Origin: Bufo bufo
Taxonomy: Eukaryota; Chordata; Amphibia; Anura; Bufonidae
DNA length: 64,000 bases
Direction: 5' to 3'
Assembly (NCBI RefSeq): GCF_905171765.1
Contig: NC_053389.1
Span: 403,606,645-403,670,644, forward strand
The notes under the pieces were generated by a model. That model did not search any database. It was not told the DNA's origin and saw only the letters and a list, made by a program, of their open reading frames with translations. Shown here in pieces: positions 33,163 to 44,947 of the stretch (the stretch's first letter is position 1; each line of letters begins with the position of its first letter). A program made the position numbers and the translations under genes.

Positions 33163-33862
33163 ATTTTTAACTATCCTAAATGATAGAGTATAGTACTATT
33201 AAGCAGGGTGAAGAAAATTCAATGAGAAGCAGCTTTGCATTATGTGAACAGATGCCTGAGAGATCGGCATGTGCTTCTCCCCTGCTCTTTATGACTAAGC
33301 AGCCGCAGGTTAGGATACATTGTGGTTGATCACTCTGCATCAGGAGCCCTTAGACTGGATGCACTGGGAGGTTCTATAGACACAGCCCTCCCAGGCACAC
33401 CCGTGACTGCGGCCCCAGCACCGGGTCTCCCAGTCTCCAAGTACACCTATACAACCGGCCACATCCTGACCAGGGAGGGCGCATGCAGCAGCAGGTGCCT
33501 TCACATGGCTGCACCCACAGGTGACGGAGCAGAACAGACCCCACGACCTGACATGCGCACTGAGGAGAAGCAGAGGCGGCGGCTGTGATGAATCAGCTGT
33601 TAGTCCGCAAGATTCTGACGGTAAGTATGTGATCGCAGCGCTCATGTTTGAACCGTAACAAAGACTCCCCATGCCATGTATCGCCCCCCCCCCCCCAACC
33701 TAATACCCTATCACCTTAGTCGGACTTTGAGGCAGGAGGAAGTCGGAGCTGGAGCCGAAGCCGGAGCTTGAAGCCTGAAGCGTGAAGCCTGAATGGTGCT
33801 GGCGCTGCGCTTGTCTGCTGCCGAAGATGACCGAACCCGGAAGTGAATCTGGCCGGAAATGT
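32641..33862 (-). other. Ngaro leader, non-coding
   Basis: About 1.2 kb between the dyad repeats and A1 contains an (AT)n run (33128-33175), a homopolymer C run near 33690 and GC-rich sequence (33340-33600). The ORFs seen are short and unlike any family I know. It presumably holds the leader promoter, but no element can be named. Confidence 0.45.
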
Positions 33863-33959
33863 GCTGAGCCGTGCGTCCTTGGCTACGGAGGGTGAGGTTA
33901 AATACTGTGTGAGGGAGCCTCCCCTCACACAAATATGGCAATCTATTTGCCTTACACAT
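33863..33959 (-). repeat. Ngaro repeat A1 (5' terminal)
   Basis: It is nearly identical to A2 at 28297-28397. The CTGTGTGAGGGAGCCTCCCCTCACAC segment forms a hairpin with GTGTGAGGG and CCCCTCACAC arms in both copies. Confidence 0.88.
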
Positions 33960-34907
33960 ACCAAAAAAAAAAAAAAAGTTTTAATTAAATGAAACATTTT
34001 TTTTCTTTTTTTGTCCGGACGGCAGCGCTCTCAGGTCTCAGCGACGCCTATCGGCGTCATCTCGTGAGACCTGAGATTTCCTGTGAACGCGCACTCACAG
34101 GAGCGCGCGTTCACAGGATTGCACAGTTCGCAAGTTGAACTACAGCCTGCCAGCGCTGATTATTGGCTGGCAGGCTGTAGATTTTTAAAATAAGCAATCA
34201 AATAGGTATATCAGATGCTATTTTGTAAATAGCGTCTGATATACCTGCTACCTGCTCCTCTGGTGGTCCCTTTTGCTTGGATCGACCACCAGAGGACACA
34301 GGCAGCTCTGTAAGTAGCACCAAACACCACACACACACATTACACCCCCCTGTCACTTATTAACCCCTTATTAACCCCTGATCACCCCATATAGACTTCC
34401 TGATCACCCCGTCACCCCCCTGTCATTGATCACCCCCCTGTAAGGGTCCCTTATCACCGCCAGTTACTTAGCTACTTGTTAGGTAGTTAGCGCCCAGCCC
34501 ACCGCACCGCAGTCACTGATTAGTCGCTGATTAGCGTCATCGCTGTCGCTAATCAGCACTAGTACTATATAGTATCTGTAAGTGATCAAGACTGATCGCA
34601 ATCAGATCTATATCAGTACATTAGGGTCACCTTAGGCTCTACAAAACACACAGTGTTCGCCCGATCAGGCCTGATCTTGTGCCCGCACTTGCATTCAGTC
34701 CGCCCCACCGCAGTGACAAAAGTTATCTTTATAGCGGTGCAGCGATTTTACTGTGTTTTTGCAGTGATCAGAAAAAAAATTCTGAGCTTTTTGGATCTTT
34801 ATTAGCGATCGCAGCTTTACTTCGCAAGCACTCCTTTTTACTAGGCAGGTGTGCTCTTTTTCCTGGGTAGTCTCAGAGGAATACCCCCTAAATTTAGTTA
34901 GCCCAAA

Positions 34908-36821
34908 ATGTCAAACAAGGGATATTCCGCTGAAGAGGCCTACAGGATTCTGGCCCTGATGGATGAAAGCAATGGGGACACCTCACCCGCTGAATCCAGT
35001 GGTTCAGAATATGAACCTGTAGATAGCAGTGGCACTCTAACCGCTAGTGAAGATGACGAGGTTGAGGTCCCTGCTATGGTCAGGCGTACCCGAACCCATG
35101 TCACTGTTCTGCATACCCTGCGTGATGAGCCTCATTTGCAGCAGAGTGGTGCTAGCGCTGATATTTTTTATGGTGCGGCATACACCAGCAGCGCAGCACA
35201 TCCTGGACCTGCCGTATTCCCTGGTGAAGTGGCGAGCACCAGAAGGGCAGTTCAAGCTGGTACGGTAGCACACACGTCACAGCCACCACGTTCACAGGCC
35301 CGTAGAGCCCTTAGTCTCCCAGAGGTGCTGGCAAACCCAAATTGGAAATCCCCTGCTTCCGCCGCACCCGTATTGCCCCCTTTCACCGCCCAGTTTGGAG
35401 TTCGCGTGGAGACAGCTCATTTAGGATCAGCCCTTAAGTTTTTTGAGCTGTTCTTCACCGCAGATCTCTATGACTTTGTTGTGGCAGAAACCAACCGCTA
35501 CGCCACACAGTATATAACCGCCAATCCGGAAAGCTTCTGTGCTCAGCCTTTCCGGTGGAAACCAGTCACAGTTTCCGAATTTAAAATATTTTTGGGCCTT
35601 ATCCTGAGCATGGGTCTAACCCCAACATTTTTATTGCAGTCCTATTGGTCTAAAGACCCAATACATTACATGTCCATGTTCTCTGCTGCTATGTCCAGGG
35701 CACGTTTTGAGGACATCATGCGCTTTATGCATTTCACTGACAATAAAACCTGTCATCCAAGAGGCCACCCTGCTTATGACCGGCTCCACAAAATTCGGGC
35801 CCTCATAGACCGTTGGTCATCCAGGTTTGCAGATGTGTATACCCCCAATCAGAACATCTGCATAGACGAGTCCCATGTACATTTTACTGGGCGCCTTGGC
35901 ATCGAACAGTACATCCCCAGCAAGCGCGCCCGGTATGGGGTCAAACTGTATAAGCTCTGTGAAAGGGCCACAGGCTATACATATCGTTTTAGGGTCTATG
36001 AGGGAAAAGACTCAAAACTGGAGCCGGTCGGATGCCCTGACTACCTGGAGAGCAGTGGCAAGATTGTCTGGGACATGATGTCACCTTTACTCCACAAGGG
36101 TCCACTTATACGTGGACAATTTTTACACAAGCGTGGCCCTCTTTTTTGGCACTTACATATAGTCGGAATTCAATGCTGTGGCACCCGGGGCTTCCCCCAA
36201 CGGCTCGTTAATACCCGACTTGCACGGGGGGAGATGGCTGCCTTGTGTGACCAAGAACTGCTTGCGGTGAAGTGGAGGGACAAGAGGGACGTTTACCTTC
36301 TGTCCACCATTCACGCAGACATGACAGTACAAATTGAAAGGGCAACTCGATTCATTAAGAAACCCCTCTCTGTCCACGACTATAACCTTCACATGGGAGG
36401 GGTGGACTTCAATGACCAGATGTTGGCTTCCTATTTAGTGTCCCGCCGCACCAGACGGTGGTATAAGAAGGTGTCTGTTTATTTAATTCAATTGGCTGTC
36501 TATAATAGTTTTGTTCTCTACAGTAAGGCTGGGAGAAGGGGATCCTTCCTAAAATTCCAGGAAGAGATCATTTCGGAACTCCTGTATCCAGGAGGGTCCG
36601 TGCACCAAGTCCCTGATGTAGTTAGCCGGCTACATGACAGACACTTCCCGAGTGTCTATCCTGGTACCCCAACTCACCGTTCCCCAAGAAAAAGATGTTG
36701 TGTCTGTAGCAGGGCTGGAATAAGGCGTGACACCACCGTTTTTTGTCCTGACTGTCCTGACCAGCCTGCCCTATGCATAGGGCAGTGTTTCCGCAAGTAC
36801 CACACACAGGTACACTATTAG
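34908..36821 (+). pseudogene. piggyBac-type transposase, frame-compensated
   Basis: A continuous 637-aa frame starts MSNKGYSAEEAYRIL. An acidic N-terminus, the dimerisation/DNA-binding region (FFELFF, FLGLILSMGL, RFEDIMRFMHF) and the RNase H-like core follow: first catalytic D320 in NICIDESH, then QYIPSKRARYGVKLYKLCE. The third acidic site is D500 in HMGGVDFNDQ, and a C-terminal Cys-rich domain spans 597-630 (CCVCSRAGIRRD…CPDCPDQ). The segment of residues ~398-418 reads RGQFLHKRG, whereas the +1 frame there (36103-36160) reads YVDNFYTS, the conserved motif with the second catalytic D at 36115-36117. Two compensating indels therefore leave the ORF open but remove a catalytic residue. Length fits the family (about 590-640 aa). 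Confidence 0.93.
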
Positions 36822-38317
36822 TGTAGGGATCGCGTGACACAAGATAGGCACACAGGGGTCTTAGGGCCCTTTCACACAGAGCTGCTACAAACCTCTCCTT
36901 TCACCTGGGACAAAGTGCATAATGTACTTCGCCACATCTCTGGGCAATTTGCGCTTTGCACATTGTCCCATGGGGAAGGAGAGGTTTGTCCTCTAAAGGT
37001 AAAAAAAAAAAAAAAAAAATCACAGGTAAGCAAAAAAGTTAATGTTCTGTTTCAAATGTTATATAAAGTTTATAAAAGTTGATGTTAATAAATTTATTGC
37101 GTTGCTGCCTGTTGTTTTTTTTTTAGCTTCTAGGTGGACCAAGCGATCAACCAGCTGCAGCACTGATGTGCATTCTGACAGAAGCATTTTGCTGCTGTCA
37201 GATTACACAAAGTCGGTGTATGCTGCGCTGCAAGACGAGATTTCTCCTCTCCAGTAAAAAAGATACGTTTGCCGAGGTTTATGAGCTGAGGGGCGGTGTT
37301 CATATGCTTTGGCAAACATTTTTTATAAAAAAAATTAAAATTCTGGCAATGATTTATTCATCCACATCGATTGATGGGAATGGAGAAATCGGGTTTTTCC
37401 AGGGCATACGAGCTGAAGTGGGTTTGGATGTTGGGCGGAGCTCCTATGTCCTGGCAGACGCCTTTCCCCTCTTTTTATTTTTTTTTGCACATTTTTTGGC
37501 AGAGATTTTTTCATCCAAATTGATCGATGCGAAAGAAAAAAATGAACGGCACAGATTTCTTCATTCACCCCAGAGGCTTAACGGAAAAAAAAATCTCATT
37601 ACCCGTATGCTCAATATAAGGAGAATAGCAGAAACTCTTAATGTTGGCCATACATGTAATGATTGTGGAGACCCTCAAATGCCAGGGCAGTACAAACACC
37701 CCACAAATACAAATGACCCCATTTTGGAAAGAAGACACCCCAAGGTATTCACTGAGGGGAATATTGAGTCCATGAAAGATTGACATTTTTTGTCACAAGT
37801 TAGCGGAAAGGGAGACTTTGTGAGAAAAAAACAAAAAAAAAAAAATTTCCGCTAACTTGTGCCAAAAAAAAAAAATCTTCTATGAACTCGCCATGCCCCT
37901 CACGGAATACCTTGGGGTGTCTTCTTTCCAAAATGGAAAGGCGTGTAACTTTTGCGCAAACCAATAAATATACACTTATTGGATTTTTTTTTTATCAAAG
38001 ACATGTAGCACAATAAATTCTGACACAAACTTGTATAGAAATGTAATTATATTTGAACAATTTTACCAGAAAAAGTTAAAAATACACTTTTTTTGAGAAA
38101 ATTGAGGTCTATTTTGATTAATATCAGAAAAACTAAAATTCTCAGCAGCAATCAAATACCACCAAAAGAAAGCTGTATTTGTGAGAAGAAAAGGAGGTAA
38201 AATTCATTTGGGTGTCAAGTTGCATGACCGAGCAATAAACCGTTAAAGTTGTGAAGTGCCGATTTCTAAAAAAAGGGCCTGGTCACTAGGGGGGTATAAC
38301 CTGTGGTCCTTAAGTGG
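36822..38317. repeat. piggyBac 3' non-coding region with nested hairpins
   Basis: The outer arm CCATTTTGGAAAGAAGACAC (37718-37750) pairs with its complement at 37904-37935. An inner arm GTCACAAGTTAGCGGAAA (about 37791-37812) pairs with TTTCCGCTAACTTGTG (37845-37862). A-runs occur at 37000-37018 and elsewhere. ORFs on either strand, including a 205-aa one at 37166-37783, have no recognisable motif and overlap these repeats. Confidence 0.6.
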
Positions 38318-38321
38318 TTAA

Positions 38322-39664
38322 ATACTAAAACAATGAGACTAAAAAAATAATAATCACAGTTAATACACGAACTGGACGGACACTAAAACACTAACACTAA
38401 GAGATTTTTGTTTTTCACAGACGGACAAAACAGACAGCTATACCCTATATTATCCTATATCCCTATCTAACCTAAAGTACACCCTGCCCTGAAAAATATC
38501 AGCTAAACTATTCCCTAACTCTCACTAATTAATATATATTTAAGATAACTAACTCTATAACCTACACTACTGGACCCTATCAGCTAAGCCACACTATTCC
38601 TCTAGCCTAAATGCCTAACCTACAATATCAAGCACTATCTGTATTATATATTATAGCTACCTAAGGCTACATTCACACGTCCGTGGTGTGTTGCGGGTCC
38701 ACAACACACCAGCCCGTCACCCCCATAGAAATGCCTATTCTTGTCCGCAAGCTGCGGACAAGAATAGGACATGCTCTATCTTTTTGCGGACCTGCGGACC
38801 CAAAATCGGGGCCGCGCTCCGCAATTGCGGCTGCAGACAGCACACTGTGTGCTGTCCGCATCCATTCCGTCCCCATAGAGAATGAATGGGTCCGCACCCA
38901 TTCGGCAAAATTGCGGAAAGGATGCGGACCCATTTTGCGGACGTGTGAATGGAGTCTAACTCTATGACCTACACTAAACCCTGCACTGCACCCTATCTGC
39001 TACACTATGCCCTAACACTAACTATAAGTATTATATATTTCAGCTAACTAAACTATCTCTATAACCTACACCCTGCACTAGACCCTATCAGCTATTCACC
39101 TACACTATTACCGATTACCTAACACTAGCTAGCAAGATTATTTAGATTTGAATTCCGATTAGTTTAGACAAAGCAAGCACACAATCACAATACAGCTCCT
39201 CTCTCTCTCACATCAAACTCCACAAAATGGCTGCTGAGGAGTGTCTTCATTTATATAGTGAAGGGGTAGGCTAGTTTCCAATTGGTTGCTAGGGATGTTG
39301 CTAAAGCTGTGACAAAGCCTTCACATTGGCTAGTCAAGCTAGGAGAAGCGAGGGATAATGAGTCACCTCATATACTGTTTAAAAAATATTATCGTTATTA
39401 CGAATATGGCACTATATTCTACATATTAGCGAATTCGAGTAAGCCAACCCAATAGGAAAATTGCCTATAACCCGCCCTTACTCGATTAATGAGCATATCA
39501 CATTGCCGATTTGAAAAGCAGGCAGGTAATGGGTTCAGATGAAAAAAATAGACAAATATTTGTTTTTACGAATATATATCACTATATTCAAAATATTCGC
39601 AAATTCTCGAAGTGGCGATAATCGTGAAAAAAATTTGCTATTTGAATATTCGCGCTCAACACTA
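38322..39664 (-). mobile_element. hAT-type leader and terminus fragment
   Basis: The right end GAATATTCGCGCTCAACACTA matches, inverted, the TAGTGTTGAGCGCGAATATTC tip of the AT-rich hAT MITEs. Inward are ATATTC/GAATAT-rich sequence and a CT-rich leader with loosely repeated ACCTACAC-TA-CCCTATCAGCTA words (38550-39110). No ORF is present. The left end is cut by the piggyBac element. A Harbinger-type MITE is nested inside. Confidence 0.55.
38665..38956. mobile_element. PIF/Harbinger-type MITE, copy 1
   Basis: The ends GGCTACATTCACACGTCCG and CGGACGTGTGAATGGAGTC are inverted, flanked by TAA on both sides. The interior has further dyads (CTATTCTTGTCCGCAAGCTGCGGACAAGAATAGG). It is 292 bp with no coding capacity. 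The 3-bp TWA target fits Harbinger. A second copy lies at 51998-52314. Confidence 0.82.
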
Positions 39665-41366
39665 ATGCAGAACTGATAGGCTGAGCTGCCTAAGAAGCAA
39701 GCAGTTTAAGCAGCCCCTCACTCCCTCCAAGCTATCCCTTATCAAATTCCCTCAAATCTCCACAATTACATATTTACCCATAGTGCCCTTTTCACTTTAC
39801 TTGTGACTGTAATCATTTTTTTTTTTTTGCAGACTCTGCCAGACAACCTTATTCCATATCAGAATCTGAAGCTTTCTGAGGGTTTCTTTCAGCCTCTGAG
39901 AGAACCAGGGCAAACCTTCCCCATCACTTCCTCCCAGTGTCATGTGATCCTCCGTCTTCTTGCTCCTACGTGATGGGTACTGTTTTTACATGATTTGTCT
40001 GAAGCGAATTGTCAAAGCTTTAGATTTATTTGATGTATAAAGTTTTATGAAGTTCATAACAAATATGATTATTTAGAATCAATTCACTCATCTTTAGTCT
40101 TTTGCCTTTTTTTTAAAAAAAACATCCCTCTTACAGTCACCACCCACCACTCCACAGGTTTGCTTACAATACACATGACATCGCTACTGCAGCAAATTGA
40201 TGGCCTTAGAGGTGCATTGGTGACTGGCTACAGCAGTCATGTGTGGTGTTGACATGACATTACCTTTACAGCCAGATAAATAGGGCCTGGCTGGGATTAC
40301 CAGTGTGGAGTTGCGGGCTCTGGCGGGTAAGTATAGGCTGATCCTAGTGGTTGTCCAATTTTCTTATGAATCCAGACAACCCCTTTAACAGTGTGTCATG
40401 TTGTGACCCCATTTAAAAGCACAACCTGGGAAGGTCACATTTAAAAGTGTAACACGGGGACCCCAATTAATAAAAAATGTTGCATGGGGCCCACTGAAAA
40501 ATGTGGAATTGAGCCCAACATGTTCATGAGATAAGTACTTACCTCAGCTTCATTACAGGTTGATCCCAAGGGTAGTTTTGTTTTCTCATGAAACCAGGCA
40601 ACCCCTTTTATAGTGTGGTTTTGTGACCCCATTTAAAAGCATGACCCGGTAGTCACATTTAAATGTGCAGCAAGAGGGGTTCCCAATTAATTAAAAATGT
40701 GGCATCGAGGCCAGCATTTCTCCCACACCTGCCTACCACCTGGCCTCTCCCAACCATTTTTTATAAATGTTATCTGTTTACCTTAATAATAATAATATTT
40801 AAACGCATGTAAAAAATATAGGTTTTTGTATTACAATTTTAGTTATTTTTAGCTTTATTTTCATAAATGTATTAAGGTAAAGCTAGCAGGATGATTAGGA
40901 TGGGGCTTAAACTAACACTTCAGATCAAAATACTGAATATAAATTAGCTGTAAATTAATTCTAAAATTTTCTTTGTGATGCTAAAATAAAATCTACCCAA
41001 ATAATGTTTAGGCACAGATAATTGATAATGTTACCATCCGATAGAAGATTGAGTATGGCAAAAATTAGTAAAGCCATCTGTCCTTAGCCTTTAGCAAGAA
41101 AAAAAATCAATATTGACTTTGAGAAGTGCAATTTCAGAGCAGCCTTGTAACGAGGATAATTCAGAAACTGGGACATAAAACAGCTTAATGTTTAGAGAGC
41201 TAATGCAGCACTTATATCATCCCAGTAGGATATCATTGAGAACCTAAACAGAATAGCACTGGTTCAATCTATTTGTTTATTTATTTTTACATTTTTGCTC
41301 AAAGAAGGTTATGATTTTTCTTATTTTTGTCAGTAAAGGGGTAAATCACTGAAAAGAAAACTACTA
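39665..41366. other. Mostly unassigned; MITE ends and a direct repeat
   Basis: At 40377-40389 a GACAACCCCTTTAA word looks like the end of a TTAA-type MITE. At about 40392-40480 and 40612-40700, related segments (TTGTGACCCCATTTAAAAGC, then CACATTTAAA and a CCCAATTAAT block) form a ~220-bp-spaced direct repeat. Near 40090 (AATCAATTCACTCATC) there is a hAT-like end word. No gene is seen. Confidence 0.45.
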
Positions 41367-42150
41367 GGGTTGAGCGAACCCTAACTGTAAAGTTCGGGTT
41401 TGTACCAAACTTTAGGTTTTTTTGTACCCGGACCCGAACATTTTTGCAAAAGTTCGGGTTCGAGTTCGGTGTTCGACGATTTAATGGCGCTTGTTGAAAG
41501 GCTGCAGGGCAGCCAATCAACAAGCGTTTAACGCGTGTGCCCTTAGAAGCCATTATAGCCATGCCTACTAATGGCATGGCAGTGATTGGCCAAGCGAAGC
41601 ATGTGACCCAGCCTCTATATTAGCTGGAGTCACGTAGCGCCGCACATCACTCTGCTCTTACTAGTTGTAGGGATAGGATGCTGCTGCTGTGAGGGAGAGA
41701 TTAGGAAAGACTCTGATATCTGCACATGGTGTGAAGTAGGCAATCTACAGCGTTTTTTTCTTTTGGGGGTGCAATGCAACATTTTTGTACCCTGCCCTGA
41801 GCCCAGTGAGACTGAAAAAAAGTTTTAATCCGTCTGTTAGTTAGGTGGGCGTCAGCGGCCATTTTGTGCAACAGCAGTGCACCAGCACTGCATATGTGCC
41901 AGGGAAAATCATCTAATCCTGTTGTAGTTCAGTAGCCCCTTGTAGTTCAGTGGCCGACATATACCCATTTTTAAAGTGCACCTGCACTGCATATGTGCCA
42001 GGGGAAGGGAAAATAATACCGTCTGGGAGTTCAGGGACCCATAGGATGACATATCCCCATTTTTTTCTGCAAAGTACGCCTGTGCTGCATTTCTGAGAGT
42101 GAAATATAATCAGTTAAATCCATCTGTTCCATTGTGGGGTGACATATTTA

Positions 42151-43390
42151 CCATATTTTTCACTTTATAAGACGCACCTGATGATAAGACGCACCTAGGT
42201 TTTTGAGGAGGAAAATAAGAAAAAATATATTTTGAACCAAAAGGTGTTCTTTTGATGGTTTTTGAACTATTGGTGGTCTGTGGATGACACTATTATAGGG
42301 GATCTGTGGATGACACTGTTATGGAGGGGATCTGTGAATGACACACTTATGGGAGATCTGTGGATAACACTGTTATGGGGGATCTGTGGATGACACTGTT
42401 ACGGGGGATCTGTGGATGACACACTTATGGGGGATCTGTGGATGACACTGTTATGGGGGGATCTGTGGATGACACACTTATGGGGGATCTGTGGATACCA
42501 CTGTCATGGGGGGTCTGTGGATGACACTTATTTGATTATAACACCGATCATCCTAAAGAATACACTGATGTACTGTAGGTACTGTACATTGGTGTATTCT
42601 CAAGGATGAGGGGAGTTATAGTCAGATTAAATATAAACACTATCCAGGGACTGTTCTGTAATTGGCATGTGTTTAAATTAAATATGACTATAACCCCCCT
42701 CATCCATAGGAATCCACCCATGTACTGCAGTATATGAGTGGATTCCTATGGATGAGGGGGGTTATAGTCATATTTAATATAAACACATGCCAATTACAGA
42801 ACAGTCCCTGGACAGTGTTTATATTAAATACTATAACCCCCCTCATCCATAGGAATCCACTCATACACTGCAGTACATGGGGGGTGTATGAGCAGAGAGC
42901 AGCAGGGCTGGCAGGCACAATAACAGAGGCGCTGGAGCGCACAGTGTGACAGGCATCCAGCACATAGACGAGAAGACCGGGACCCTGGAGCTGAGGTCAG
43001 TGCCTGGGTCCCCCGGCAGCAGCTGGAGGAGGGGACAGGGGGGGGGAGAAGATTATACTTACTGGAGCTGCAGGCTGCGAACCCAGGTGCGCACCAGACG
43101 CGCGGGCTGGTGCTCGAAGGAGGGGACAGGGGGAAAAATTTTCACTTACAGGAGCTGAGGACTCCGGTCCCGGGCGCTGGCGGCAGCGGAGCATAATAAG
43201 TGAAGCCGCCAGCCTGCCCATCCCTGGTTCGGTCTTGTTAAGGAAGCGCGGGCTGGCGTCAGAAGCCTTCAGCCCACCCAACAGTTTAATAGCCACCTAA
43301 TTTGCATCGCATTCGTTTTATAAGATGCAGTGACTTTTTCCCTCAACTTTAGAGGGGGAAAAAGTGCATCTTATAAAACGAAAAATACAG
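42151..43390. mobile_element. TA-flanked element with TATAAGACGCAC ends, copy 2
   Basis: It starts CCATATTTTTCACTTTATAA and ends GCATCTTATAAAACGAAAAATACAG, with TA on both sides. Like copy 1 (4780-7594) it holds tandem GGGGATCTGTGGATGACAC units (about 42290-42520) and GC-rich sequence before the right end. It is 1240 bp, without the solo LTR or Penelope insertions of copy 1. Confidence 0.75.
42530..42890. repeat. Alternating inverted repeats (four-arm foldback)
   Basis: The block GGATGAGGGGGGTTATAGTC plus AAATATAAACAC… occurs in alternating orientations four times: near 42603, 42684 (inverted), 42750 and 42835 (inverted). Short CATGTACTGCAGTATATGAG-type dyads lie at the turns. Confidence 0.8.
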
Positions 43391-43394
43391 TAAA

Positions 43395-44860
43395 TTTTTT
43401 GTTGTAAAGTACCTCTGAGGCAGTACCTCTGACAGGCAGGCACATAAATTCGGCAAATCCATCTGTTCCATTGTAGGGGTGACATATCCACCATTTTCTT
43501 AGGAAAAAATCCCTGTACTTAATTTGTGAGATTGAAATATAATCTCAGGTAAATCCATCTGTTTCATTTATGGCTAAAGAAACCCTTTTTTGGGGTCAAT
43601 TAAGTACCTTTTTGCCCTGTACTGCATTTATGACAGTCCAATAAAACCACCAAATACTGCAGTTGCATTTTTTGCTAAAAAATTATATTTTATGTTGCTA
43701 TAAAGTAAATTTGCGGCCTAAGCTGCGTTCCTGTCAGTCAAATAAAACCATTAAATACCGCTGATACATTTTTGGGCTTAAAATTTCAATTTTTGGGTGT
43801 AAAGTACCTCTGAGGCCTGTACAGGTGATAGGCAGGCCCATAAATTCAGTAAATCCATTTGTTCCATTGCAGGGGTGACATATCCACAATTTTTTTATGT
43901 AAAAAACCCCTGTGTTTCATTTGTGAGAGTGAAATATAATCTCTGTTAAATTGATCTGTTTCATTTATGGTTAAAAAAAAACCTTTTTTTGGGGCAATAA
44001 AGTACCTTTTTGCCCAGTGCTGCATTGCATTTCTGACAGTCCAATAAAACAGCCAAATACTGCAGTTTCATTTTTTTATGAAAAATGTAAATTTTTGTTG
44101 TTATAAAGTACATTTGCGGTCTATGCTGCGTTCCTGTCAGTCAAATAAAACCATCAAATAACGCTGTTACATTTTTGGGATTCAAATTCCCATTTTTGGG
44201 TGTAAAGTACCTCTGAGGCCTGCACAGGTGACAGGCAGGCACATAAATTCAGCAAATCCATCTGTTCCATTGTAGGGGTGACATATCCACCATTTTTTAT
44301 GTAAAAAAACAAAAACTGTGCTTCATTTGTGAGAGTGAAATATAATCTTAGTTAAATTCATCTGTTTCATTTAGGGATAAAATAAAACCTTTTTTTGGGG
44401 CAATAAAGTACCCTTTTGCCCTGTGCTGCATTTCTGACAGTCCAATAAAACCACCAAATACTGCAGTTACATTTTTTGCTGAAAAATGCAAATTTTTGTT
44501 GTTATAAAGTACATTTGCGGCCTACGCTGCGTTCCTGTCAGTCAAATAAAACCATTAATTACCGCTGTTACATTTTTGGGCTTCAAATTCCCATTTTTGG
44601 GTATAAAGTACCTCTGAGGCCTGCACAGGCAGGCACATAAATTCAGCAAATCCATCTGTTCCATTGTAGGGGTGACATATCCACCATTTTTTATGTAAAG
44701 AAAACCCTGTGCTTCATTTGTGAGAGTGAAATATAATCTCAGTTAAATTCATCTGTTTCATTTAGGGTTAAATAAAGTAAAGTACCTTTTTGCCCTGTGC
44801 TGCATTTCTGGTAGTTAAAGAAATACAGTTAAATCCATCTGTGAGAAAAAATACTTTTTT
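43395..44860. repeat. ~400-bp tandem array in hAT interior
   Basis: GTAAAGTACCTCTGAGGC and its variants fall near 43404, 43798, 44202 and 44605. Each unit carries CAGCAAATCCATCTGTTCCA, GGGGTGACATATCCACCA and CCAATAAAACCACCAAATAC-like words. The fourth unit is incomplete. Confidence 0.82.
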
Positions 44861-44947
44861 TTGGCAATAAAGTACGTTTGCTGCCTGCACTGCATAGCAG
44901 ACAGGCCAATAAGTTGAAAAAAACTAATCTGTTCCATTGTTGGGTGA

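Larger units (their letters stand above)
28137..33959 (-). mobile_element. Ngaro-type tyrosine-recombinase retroelement, near complete
   Basis: On the minus strand the order is: repeat A1 (33959-33863), leader, gag-like ORF, RT-RNase H, tyrosine recombinase, repeat B1 (28497-28398), A2 (28397-28297), B2 (28240-28137). This split direct repeat layout (A1, ORFs, B1, A2, B2), with no integrase or methyltransferase seen, matches Ngaro elements rather than DIRS1 (inverted ends). All ORFs carry frameshifts or stops. It lies in the 5' flank of the hAT copy at 24681-28035. Confidence 0.85.
33997..38317 (+). mobile_element. piggyBac element, left end undefined
   Basis: It is identified by the transposase at 34908-36821. 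The right end reads GGGCCTGGTCACTAGG…GGTCCTTAAGTGG followed by TTAA at 38318-38321, the piggyBac target. No matching inverted end is visible on the left, where A/T runs adjoin the Ngaro A1 repeat at about 33960-34010, so the left end is probably lost. The 5' non-coding part (34010-34907) has inverted repeats at 34046-34075 (GGTCTCA…TGAGACC), 34080-34120 and 34140-34190, and short runs of CACCCC. Confidence 0.7.

Noticed and set aside
33340..33672. Possible host exon in GC-rich sequence
   Set aside because: ORFs on both strands are unrelated to any family I know and the region lies within the Ngaro element between A1 and gag.
34908..36821. Calling the 637-aa piggyBac ORF an intact, active transposase
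   Set aside because: The second catalytic aspartate lies in another frame (36115-36117), so the open frame is misleading.
37166..37783. 205-aa ORF after the piggyBac gene
   Set aside because: No recognisable domain, compositionally odd, and it overlaps the hairpin arms of the 3' region.
38683..38967. ORFs on both strands reading MVCCGSTT… and MGPHPFRN…
   Set aside because: They are translations of the Harbinger-type MITE and recur, altered, in the second MITE copy.
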